NCBI GenBank assembly: GCA_035310015.1
Contig: DATGEO010000008.1
Coordinates: 1-11,235, forward strand
Direction: 5' to 3'
Length of the DNA stretch: 11,235 bases
From: DATGEO01 sp035310015
GTDB taxonomy: Bacteria; Chloroflexota; Dormibacteria; Dormibacterales; Dormibacteraceae
Under the pieces are notes generated by a model. That model was not told the origin of the DNA. It did no database searches and saw nothing but the letters and a program-made list of their open reading frames with translations. Both the position numbers and the translations under genes were made by a program. Shown here in pieces: positions 1-5,278 of the stretch. Within the stretch, counting starts at the first letter, position 1. Each line of letters begins with the position of its first letter.

Positions 1-466
1 CGGGGCGAAGGCCGCCGGTGCTGGCGATGTTCACGATCGAACCGCCGTGCTCCCGCATCCACGCCCTGTACACGAGCTGAGTCAGGACCAGGATGCCGCG
101 GACGTTGACCTCGAAGGTCTTGTCCCAGGCGGCCAGCTCCACGTCCATGAGCGGCCCCATGTCCGGGTTCGTGCCGGCGTTGTTGACCAGGATGTCGATG
201 CGGCCGTGGCGCTCCATGGCGGCGCCGACGAGCCGCTCCAGGTCCTCTGGGCGGCCGGCGTGCGCGGCCACCGAGGTGGCGTGGTCGGGGAAGCGGGCGT
301 TGATGCGATCGGCCTCGGCGTCGAGGTCGGCCTGCTTGCGGCTGGAGAGGACCACTTTCGCGCCCTGCTCCGCCAGCACGTTGGCGATGGCGCTGCCGAT
401 CCCCCGGCTGGCGCCGGTGACGAGCGCCACCCGTCCGGTCAAGTCGAACCTGGAGGCTGAAGGCAC
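1..466 (-). CDS. Short-chain dehydrogenase/reductase (SDR), 3' end cut off by window edge
   Basis: This is the N-terminal ~155 residues of a classical SDR, an NAD(P)-dependent oxidoreductase with a Rossmann fold. The translation shows the cofactor-binding motif TGASRGIG (residues 17-24), a mid-protein NNAG, and a strand ending IVNIAS whose Ser (about residue 149) is the usual catalytic serine. The YxxxK tyrosine and lysine lie beyond base 1 and cannot be seen. I chose the GTG at 466 because a TATCGT -10 box (479-474) ends exactly 7 nt upstream, a leaderless layout repeated elsewhere in this window. A TTG at 442, directly before the first beta strand, is the alternative. The gene is divergent from the one at 491. 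The substrate cannot be told; many SDRs of this type are annotated as FabG-like or as glucose/alcohol dehydrogenases. The family call is firm, the exact role is not. Confidence 0.9.
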   Translation of the reverse strand, partial: MPSASRFDLTGRVALVTGASRGIGSAIANVLAEQGAKVVLSSRKQADLDAEADRINARFPDHATSVAAHAGRPEDLERLVGAAMERHGRIDILVNNAGTNPDMGPLMDVELAAWDKTFEVNVRGILVLTQLVYRAWMREHGGSIVNIASTGGLRP

Positions 467-472
467 GACTGT

Positions 473-503
473 TACGATATCCCGCCACTGATGGCGATCT
501 CAG
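473..503 (-). promoter_or_regulatory. Promoter of the SDR gene, with overlapping opposite -10 box
   Basis: On the minus strand TATCGT (479-474) stands 7 nt before the GTG start at 466, and CTGAGA (503-498, 4/6 to the -35 consensus) lies 18 bp upstream. On the plus strand the same bases give TACGAT (473-478), which could serve the gene at 491 with a leader of only a few nucleotides; no good -35 is seen for that direction. The two -10 boxes overlap by five bases, so this may be one bidirectional promoter. Confidence 0.5.
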
Positions 504-940
504 GCAAGGCGGCCGATGACATCCTGGAGCGGATCTTCCAGCCCGCCACCAAGCCCAGCGCCATGGACCAGGCCGAAGAGACCCTTCGGCATCCCAAGCG
601 GCTGGTCTACGTGGCCATGTCGAACAAGGTTTTCTACTGGCGGGCGCACATCCAGAAGTTCGTGCTCGACTCCGGCCTGGTGCCGGTCAGCCCGTTCATG
701 CTCTTCGACTACTACCTCATGCACACCGTTGGCAAGGACGTGGTCAGGCAGGCCATGAACAACCTGCTGGCCAAGTGCGACGAGGTGTGGGTGTTCGGGC
801 GGCTGTCGCTCGGTGTCAAGGTCCAGGTGGGCATCGCCAAGCGCATGAACAAGCCCATCCGCTACTTCGACATCTCCGATCTCCCGGTGACGGTCATGCC
901 CATCACCGAGGAGACGGCGCAGGAAGAGCTGAAAGACTAA
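491..940 (+). CDS. Nucleoside 2-deoxyribosyltransferase-fold protein (DUF4406/DUF7768-like), function unknown
   Basis: A 149-residue cytosolic protein without a signal peptide or membrane segment. After a ~35-residue lead it has strand LVYVAMSN (38-45), a helix with YWRAHIQKF, then LVPVSPF (63-69), CDEVWVFG (96-103), a Ser/Gly turn, and GIAKRMNKPIRYF (114-126). This order resembles the small nucleoside 2-deoxyribosyltransferase-like fold. In true deoxyribosyltransferases the catalytic Glu sits in a motif like MELGYA; here the matching stretch is VQVGIA, so Gln112 (codon CAG) replaces it. Activity as a deoxyribosyltransferase is therefore doubtful, and nucleotide binding is only inferred. The ATG at 491 has no Shine-Dalgarno; an ATG at 563 is an alternative. 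Its stop codon overlaps that of the convergent methyltransferase gene. The fold assignment is by eye and moderate. Confidence 0.75.
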   Translation: MAISGKAADDILERIFQPATKPSAMDQAEETLRHPKRLVYVAMSNKVFYWRAHIQKFVLDSGLVPVSPFMLFDYYLMHTVGKDVVRQAMNNLLAKCDEVWVFGRLSLGVKVQVGIAKRMNKPIRYFDISDLPVTVMPITEETAQEELKD

Positions 941-1938
941 GCGGGCTCCGCCTCGATCACACTCCGCCGATCGGAGACTGGGATCACGCGAGTCAGCTTG
1001 AAGCTCGCCTGCGCGAGCAGCGAACGGTATTCCTCCTCCGTCCTTTCGCGACCCCCGAGCATGACCAGCATGTTGACGTCGAACAAGGATGCCGCTGACG
1101 GCATACCGTGCGGTGACATAACCGATTCGAGGAGCAGGAGCTGGCTCGACGGCCTCTGCGCAGACCGACAGTTGCGAAGGATCTTCAACGCGGACTCGTC
1201 GTCCCAGTCGTGAAGGATGTGCGACAGGACGTACACGTCCCCGCCTTCCGGCACCGACTCGAAGAAGTCTCCCTCCACGAGCCGGCAGCGTTCGAGAAGA
1301 CCGCGGCTGCCGAGGAACTCGCGGGCGGACTCCAGCACCTGCGCCTGGTCCTCGATGACGGCGGTGACCGACGGATTGGCGGTAAGGATGGTCGCGGCCA
1401 GTGCGCCATTGCCACCACCGACGTCGACGACGATTGCGGCGCGCGAGAAGTCGCACGCTTTGACGAGCCCGGTCAGCTGGTTCTCGACGTTGCCCGCCAT
1501 GGCGGCATCGAACTCCGCCTGCGCTTCGGGGTGCTGCGCCAGGTACGCGAACATCGGGCTGCCGAAAATGTGAGGAAAGGCGGGCTTGCCGGTCCGCACC
1601 GAGTACATCAGGTCGGCCCAGGCCCGGTAGTGCTCCGCCCCGAGCATCACCGCCAGCGCCCGCATCGAGCCAGGCACGTCCGAGCGAAGCCCCTGGCCGA
1701 GCTCGGTGAGGGCGAATCGCCCGCCCGCGACTTCTGCGACCACTCCAAAGTAGGCGGCCAGCCGGAGAACGCGCTCGAGGCTGTCCGCGTCGACCTCCGT
1801 CCGGGCCGCCAGGTCCACCGCGGTCGCCGGCGCTTCGTCGAGCCGGTCGGCGATGCCGAGCACCGCCAGGACGTGCAGCACCTGGGTGGCGCGGAAGCCG
1901 TCGACCAACGTCAGCAGCCCGGCATGCCGCCCGCTCAT
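937..1938 (-). CDS. SAM-dependent O-methyltransferase (plant-type/acetylserotonin OMT-like family)
   Basis: A 333-residue protein, the usual length for this family of small-molecule O-methyltransferases. The N-terminal ~100 residues form a winged-helix dimerisation domain (ADRLDEAPATAVDLAARTEV and following). The C-terminal Rossmann domain has SAM motif I VDVGGGNG (171-178), VEGDFF (221-226), the HILHDWDD motif (240-247) in which His243 is the expected general base, and Glu271 in LLLLES. In this family such enzymes methylate hydroxyls on aromatic natural products, carotenoids or antibiotics; the substrate here is unknown and no biosynthetic cluster is visible. ATG at 1938 lies 21 bp after the stop of the upstream protease gene, so both may share a transcript; a TAGCTT at 1954-1949, 10 nt before the ATG, could be its own -10. 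No Shine-Dalgarno is seen. Confidence 0.9.
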   Translation of the reverse strand: MSGRHAGLLTLVDGFRATQVLHVLAVLGIADRLDEAPATAVDLAARTEVDADSLERVLRLAAYFGVVAEVAGGRFALTELGQGLRSDVPGSMRALAVMLGAEHYRAWADLMYSVRTGKPAFPHIFGSPMFAYLAQHPEAQAEFDAAMAGNVENQLTGLVKACDFSRAAIVVDVGGGNGALAATILTANPSVTAVIEDQAQVLESAREFLGSRGLLERCRLVEGDFFESVPEGGDVYVLSHILHDWDDESALKILRNCRSAQRPSSQLLLLESVMSPHGMPSAASLFDVNMLVMLGGRERTEEEYRSLLAQASFKLTRVIPVSDRRSVIEAEPA

Positions 1939-1959
1939 CGTGCCGCGAAAGCTACCCGA

Positions 1960-3054
1960 TCAGACGGCGGCCGCGGCCTTCACCACCCTCCGGTACCAGC
2001 GATCGCGGTCGGCCAGCTCGTCCAGCCGCGGCATCGAGTCGGGCCCGGCCCACGCGCGATTGAGCACCTTCATGCCGTACGCGTCGTACACCGCTTTGGC
2101 GAACGCCTCGCCGCGCTTGTACTGCTGCAGCTTGAGGTCGAGCCCGGTGAGCCGCCAGATCACGATCTCGATGACGCTGCGGCTCCGCCCGCGGGCCTGG
2201 TAGGCGGCCTCGAGCTCGTCGAACGCCGGCAGCAGCTTCCGCCCGAGCTCGTTCATGACGAGATTGCTGTAGCCCTCGACGAACGACATCGTGCCCTGCA
2301 TCTGCCGCATTACCCGCCACTGGGCGGGCAGTACGCCGGCGAAGGCCGCGACCCGGGTGGCCGGCGAGCCGGTCTTGGTGGCCGACTCGAGCAGCACGCG
2401 CATCGAGTCCTCCATGTGCTTGCGCAGCCAGGGGTGGGCGGCGAACTGCCAGGCGTGCGTCATCTCATGGAGGATCAGCCAGCGGCGCAGGTCCGGCCCC
2501 GACAGCTCCGCCCGGCGCCCCCAATCCTCGACGTTGGTCTCGACCAGGTACAGGCCGTCGCTGCCCATGGGCTCGGCGCCGAGCAGCTGCGGGTCGTACT
2601 GGCCGAGCACGCGCCGGCCGAGGAACGCGAGCATGAAGGCGACGTAGTGGTTCAGGCCGGCCCGGCCGGCATCGACCATCAGCGAGTTCGGCATCCGGCC
2701 CTTCTCCAGGATCGGGTCGACCACCCGGCGCAGGATGCCGAGGTTGAGATCCAGCCAGCCGGCGCGATCGAGCGCGGCGAACTCGGGCATCGAGGCGCCG
2801 GACGGCAGGCCGCCGACGAAGTCGAGGAGCGGCTTCTCAAGCTGCGCCGCCATCAGGCGATAGTCGCGAGCCGCCGCATCGAGGTCGACCGGCGTGGCTG
2901 CCGATGACAGCCAGGAGCGGGCATGCTGGCGAACCTGAGCCCAATCGAGCAGGACGCCGGAGCCGCCACGCGGCCTGACCGCTTCGGCCACGGCGACGGT
3001 GGCGAGGCCGGCCATGAGGCCGAAGATCGCTGCGGAGCGGAATGAACCCTTCAC
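1960..3054 (-). CDS. Membrane-anchored zinc metalloprotease, coenzyme F420 biosynthesis-associated family
   Basis: A 364-residue zincin-like protein. Residues ~5-28 are hydrophobic (AAIFGLMAGLATVAVAEAV), a probable membrane anchor or uncleaved signal. The catalytic site is HEMTHAWQF, with His196, Glu197 and His200 as HExxH, and the later VEGYSNLVMNE (about 259-269) resembles the family's EGH-type motif, with Glu260 the likely third zinc ligand. This matches the actinobacterial family named 'coenzyme F420 biosynthesis associated' because it often sits near F420 genes; no F420 gene is in this window, and its target is unknown. I place the start at GTG 3054, not at the TTG at 3090: that TTG is part of a -35 box, with a TAGGCT -10 and a 7-nt spacer before the GTG. 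A short GGAG also precedes the GTG. It probably leads a two-gene unit with the methyltransferase. Confidence 0.88.
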   Translation of the reverse strand: MKGSFRSAAIFGLMAGLATVAVAEAVRPRGGSGVLLDWAQVRQHARSWLSSAATPVDLDAAARDYRLMAAQLEKPLLDFVGGLPSGASMPEFAALDRAGWLDLNLGILRRVVDPILEKGRMPNSLMVDAGRAGLNHYVAFMLAFLGRRVLGQYDPQLLGAEPMGSDGLYLVETNVEDWGRRAELSGPDLRRWLILHEMTHAWQFAAHPWLRKHMEDSMRVLLESATKTGSPATRVAAFAGVLPAQWRVMRQMQGTMSFVEGYSNLVMNELGRKLLPAFDELEAAYQARGRSRSVIEIVIWRLTGLDLKLQQYKRGEAFAKAVYDAYGMKVLNRAWAGPDSMPRLDELADRDRWYRRVVKAAAAV

Positions 3055-3061
3055 CCGCTCC

Positions 3062-3090
3062 AGCCTACGAAGCCCCGAGCCGGGTGACAA
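3062..3090 (-). promoter_or_regulatory. Sigma70-type promoter of the zinc metalloprotease gene
   Basis: On the minus strand TTGTCA (3090-3085, 5/6 to TTGACA) is followed by a 17-bp spacer and TAGGCT (3067-3062, TAnnnT). Seven bases later comes the GTG at 3054, so transcription would start at or next to the start codon. This fixes the start of the gene and turns the upstream TTG into a promoter element. Confidence 0.65.
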
Positions 3091-3122
3091 GCCATCCGCT
3101 CAAACCGCGCCGGCCGGCTACA

Positions 3123-3317
3123 TCAGTAGATGTACGGCCAGCTCCGGTTGCGCTTGAAAACGACCTTGCAGGCGTCGCAGCGGAACACGATCTGCAGCTG
3201 CCGGCGACCGATGGCGGCGGCGTCGCGCCCGCATACGGGGCAGGACGCGGTCTCCTCCATGTACGGAGCCGGAAGGGGATCGACCTTGATCTCGAGACGG
3301 CGGCGTTTCTTCGACAT
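3123..3317 (-). CDS. Small zinc-ribbon protein, function unknown
   Basis: A 64-residue basic protein beginning MSKKRRR. It holds two CxxC knuckles, CPVC (Cys26, Cys29) and CDAC (Cys47, Cys50), 17 residues apart, the pattern of a single zinc ribbon binding one Zn. The tail FKRNRSWPYIY is rich in aromatic and basic residues. No enzyme motif is present; nucleic-acid binding or an adaptor role is possible but only inferred from the basic ends and ribbon. ATG at 3317 is preceded at very close range by GAGGAG and at about 9 nt by AAAGG, so a Shine-Dalgarno may exist. It lies 66 bp downstream of the MerR-type regulator on the same strand and has no clear promoter of its own, so co-transcription is likely. 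The two paired cysteine motifs and the defined start make a real gene likely. Confidence 0.72.
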   Translation of the reverse strand: MSKKRRRLEIKVDPLPAPYMEETASCPVCGRDAAAIGRRQLQIVFRCDACKVVFKRNRSWPYIY

Positions 3318-3336
3318 ACTCCTCGACCTTTGCTTA

Positions 3337-3361
3337 ACGCGGGTTGTGGAAAACCCTGCGC
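3337..3361 (-). other. GC-rich hairpin between the MerR gene and the zinc-ribbon gene
   Basis: On the minus strand GCGC-A-GGGTT pairs with AACCC-GCGT around a 6-nt loop, giving about 8 Watson-Crick pairs, one G-T pair and one bulged A. There is no T-tract after it, so it is not a standard intrinsic terminator. It could attenuate read-through, or protect the mRNA end upstream of the zinc-ribbon gene. It may also be chance in GC-rich DNA. Confidence 0.3.
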
Positions 3362-3383
3362 ATGGGGTTGCTGGCGCGATTGG

Positions 3384-3752
3384 TCAGACGTCGATGAGAG
3401 TTACGTCCAGATTTTTCAATCCCTCCGGTGGTTCGATGCCGGCGTTGTGCAGGCGCTTGAGCAGAACGAGGATGAAGCGGACCCCGGCCAGGTTCACGCC
3501 GTGCTTCCGGGTCAGGGTCTGGATGGCCTGGAGCTTCATCACGTCCCGGCGCGAGTAGCGGCGCCGGTTGGTGACCGTCCGCTTCGGCCGGATCATGTCG
3601 AGGTGCTCGTACATCATCAGCGTGCGCGGATGCGTTTCCAGGATCTCGGAAGCCACGCTGAGCGTGAATATCGGCTTGTCGAGATCGATGCCCGCGTCGT
3701 CGTTCGCGGGGCCGCCGGCGGTTGCGGCCGAGTCCCTGGATTTCAGTTTCAA
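3384..3752 (-). CDS. MerR-family transcriptional regulator, HspR-like
   Basis: A 122-residue DNA-binding regulator. After a ~25-residue polar lead come a MerR-type helix-turn-helix and wing (about 29-70: FTLSVASEILETHPRTLMMY, then RRRYSRRD at 63-70) and helices with KHGVNLAGVRFIL (83-95). The RRYS-RD and GVNLAG signatures match HspR, the repressor of dnaK/clpB-type heat-shock operons in Actinobacteria, and related MerR proteins. There is no long C-terminal effector domain and no metal-binding cysteine. No chaperone gene or HAIR-type operator (inverted CTTGAGT) is seen in the window, so an HspR role is not shown. The TTG at 3752 is the only good start; it follows a strong promoter with a leader of about 12 nt and no Shine-Dalgarno. 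It is divergent from the MntP gene and upstream of the zinc-ribbon gene. Confidence 0.85.
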   Translation of the reverse strand: MKLKSRDSAATAGGPANDDAGIDLDKPIFTLSVASEILETHPRTLMMYEHLDMIRPKRTVTNRRRYSRRDVMKLQAIQTLTRKHGVNLAGVRFILVLLKRLHNAGIEPPEGLKNLDVTLIDV

Positions 3753-3762
3753 CGGTTTAGTT

Positions 3763-3798
3763 CGGCGCGGATTATAGCCTTTGCGCCGTTCTTGTCAT
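3763..3798 (-). promoter_or_regulatory. Near-consensus promoter of the MerR gene with a dyad over the -10
   Basis: On the minus strand ATGACA (3798-3793, 5/6) and a perfect TATAAT (3776-3771) are separated by 16 bp. This is the best promoter in the window. A 6-bp inverted repeat, CGGCGC (3763-3768) and GCGCCG (3783-3788), is centred on the -10 box and spans from the spacer to the expected transcription start. It is a candidate operator for autoregulation; this role is inference. Confidence 0.6.
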
Positions 3799-3851
3799 AA
3801 CTTTGGGTGACAGAACCACGTCCACTTTCCATGCTTTTCTGCACGCGTCCA

Positions 3852-3857
3852 TATAGT
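3852..3857 (+). promoter_or_regulatory. -10 box of the mntP-like gene (leaderless)
   Basis: TATAGT (5/6 to TATAAT) ends 7 nt before the GTG at 3865, so the mRNA should begin at or next to the start codon. No hexamer close to TTGACA is found 15-19 bp upstream. With no 5' leader there is no room for a yybP-ykoY manganese riboswitch, which often controls mntP in other bacteria. Confidence 0.5.
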
Positions 3858-3864
3858 TACCCGC

Positions 3865-4437
3865 GTGTCCGCTCTGCTGAGTCTCCTGCTGGTGAGCCTC
3901 TCCGTCGGACTCAGCAATTTCGCCGGCGCGATCGGGATCGGGCTGACCGGCAGCGACGCCCGGACCCGCCTCAAGGTCGGCATCGCGTTCGGCCTTTTCG
4001 AAACCGCGATGCCGGTCATCGGCCTGCTCCTCGGGGCGGCCGTGGCCGGCCACCTCGGCCACATCGCCAAGTACCTGGGCGCCGCGATCCTGGTCCTGAC
4101 CGGCGCCTATACGATCTGGCAGGGCCGGCGAACCGCCAAGCTCGAGCGCACCACAGGAGAGGCGGTGCCGGTGCCCGCGATCCGCATGCACCAACTCCTA
4201 GTCACGGCGCTCGCGCTCAGCATCGACAACCTGGCCGTGGGCTTCGCCATCGCCGTCTACAACGTCAACATCGTGCTGGCCGCCGTGATGATGGGCGTCG
4301 TCAGCGTCGGCCTCTCGCTCCTCGGCCTGGAGCTGGGAAGCCGCCTGGGCGAGCGCGTCGAGGAGTGGAGCGAGGAGATCGGCGGCGGCGTGCTGATCCT
4401 GGTCGGCGTCGCGCTCGGGGCGGGAGTTCTCGGCTAA
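3865..4437 (+). CDS. mntP: MntP-type manganese efflux pump
   Basis: A 190-residue inner-membrane protein with about six hydrophobic segments and an internal two-fold repeat, the size and layout of MntP (formerly DUF204/YebN), which exports Mn2+. Family signatures are FGLFETAMPVIGLLLG (42-57, with Glu46) in the first half and ALSIDNLAVG (117-126, with Asp121) opening the second half. The matching position in the first half, where E. coli MntP has Asp16 in SMDAFAASIG, reads GLSNFAGAIG here: Ser17 replaces the acid. Asp121 and Glu46 are kept. This may alter metal choice or mean the protein belongs to a side branch of the family. GTG 3865 is set by the -10 box 7 nt upstream. The gene is divergent from the MerR-type regulator, which could control it, though that regulator shows no metal site. 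Confidence 0.85.
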   Translation: MSALLSLLLVSLSVGLSNFAGAIGIGLTGSDARTRLKVGIAFGLFETAMPVIGLLLGAAVAGHLGHIAKYLGAAILVLTGAYTIWQGRRTAKLERTTGEAVPVPAIRMHQLLVTALALSIDNLAVGFAIAVYNVNIVLAAVMMGVVSVGLSLLGLELGSRLGERVEEWSEEIGGGVLILVGVALGAGVLG

Positions 4438-4483
4438 AGGCCGGATCTCCGGAGGAGGCCGCGCCACTACGATTAGGGGCAGC

Positions 4484-5278
4484 TTGACCGAGATTCCATC
4501 CCTCGAGCAAGTTCTGGTCACGCTCGAGGGCAACGTCGCCACCGTGACCCTCAACCGGCCGGACCAGCGGAACCCGCTCGGCGCGACCATGCTCCGAGAC
4601 CTCGCCACGGCCTTTCGCTGGTGCCAGAAAGAGGAGGCCGTGCGCGTCGTCGTGCTCACCGGCGCGGGTGACCGCGCCTTCTGCGCCGGCGCCGACCTCG
4701 GCAGCTTCGGCGACGGCATGACCGACCTCGAGCTGTTCCGCAGCCGCGACCTGTTCGTGGACCTCTTCCTGCTGATGGCCGACCTGGGGAAGCCCATCGT
4801 CGGCCGCATCAACGGCCACGCGCTCGCGGGCGGATTTGGGCTGGCGTGCTCGTGTGACATCCTCGTCGCCGTCGACACCGCGACCTTCGGCACGCCGGAG
4901 ATCAACGTCGGGATCTGGCCGATGATGATCCAGGCGGTCCTCTCCCGCAGCCTCCCGCGCAAGGTTCTGCTCGAGATGGAGATGCTCGGCGACCGCTGGA
5001 CCGCGATGCGGCTCGAAGCCCTCGGCGTCGTGAACCACGTGGTGACCCGCGAGCAGCTCGACGCCACGGTCGGCGACATCGCGACCAAGCTCGCGCGCAA
5101 GTCACCGGCCGCGATGCGACTCGGCCGCGACTCCTTCTACCGCCAGCAGGACATGGACTTCCGGGCCGCGCTGCACTACCTGCACGGCCAGTTCCTGGTC
5201 GTGTCCAAGACGGAAGACTCCAAGGAAGGCATCAAGGCCTTCTTCGAGAAGCGCGAACCAGACTTCAGGGGAAGGTGA
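4484..5278 (+). CDS. Enoyl-CoA hydratase/isomerase (crotonase family), methylglutaconyl-CoA hydratase-like
   Basis: A 264-residue crotonase-fold enzyme acting on acyl-CoA thioesters. Oxyanion-hole segments are CAGADL (66-71) and HALAGGFGLA (112-121). Against rat crotonase, Glu164 is kept as Glu139 in TPEINVGIWP, but Glu144 is replaced by Gly119. A GGFGLAC-type loop of this kind is, as I recall, found in the LiuC/AtuE-type glutaconyl-CoA hydratases of leucine and acyclic terpene breakdown. The neighbouring carboxylase subunit fits such a pathway (carboxylate, then hydrate), but the substrate is not proven; hydrolase or isomerase activity remains possible. The TTG at 4484 is the only sensible start. 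TACGAT at 4468-4473 lies 10 nt upstream, and a weak AGGGG (4475-4479) is the only ribosome-binding hint. Its stop overlaps the start of the next gene by 4 bp. Confidence 0.9.
   Translation: MTEIPSLEQVLVTLEGNVATVTLNRPDQRNPLGATMLRDLATAFRWCQKEEAVRVVVLTGAGDRAFCAGADLGSFGDGMTDLELFRSRDLFVDLFLLMADLGKPIVGRINGHALAGGFGLACSCDILVAVDTATFGTPEINVGIWPMMIQAVLSRSLPRKVLLEMEMLGDRWTAMRLEALGVVNHVVTREQLDATVGDIATKLARKSPAAMRLGRDSFYRQQDMDFRAALHYLHGQFLVVSKTEDSKEGIKAFFEKREPDFRGR

Noticed and set aside
500..1456. A 318-residue minus-strand open frame
   Set aside because: It runs antisense to the gene at 491-940 and out of frame through the methyltransferase gene; Arg-rich with no domain.
1210..2907. A 565-residue plus-strand open frame
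   Set aside because: It lies antisense to the O-methyltransferase and metalloprotease genes, whose catalytic motifs are intact. Its translation is low-complexity Arg/Gly/Val/His with no domain, as expected from the opposite strand of GC-rich codons.
3798..3864. A manganese riboswitch (yybP-ykoY type) before mntP
   Set aside because: The -10 box is 7 nt from the start codon, so no leader exists to hold one, and no conserved riboswitch core is seen.
3753..3864. HAIR-type heat-shock operator (inverted CTTGAGT/ACTCAAG) for the HspR-like regulator
   Set aside because: No match was found here or in the other intergenic gaps.
4439..4460. Palindrome CTCCGGAG (4447-4454) flanked by GGCC on both sides, considered as a terminator after mntP
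   Set aside because: The outer pairs are out of register, there is no T-tract, and short palindromes are frequent in DNA this GC-rich.
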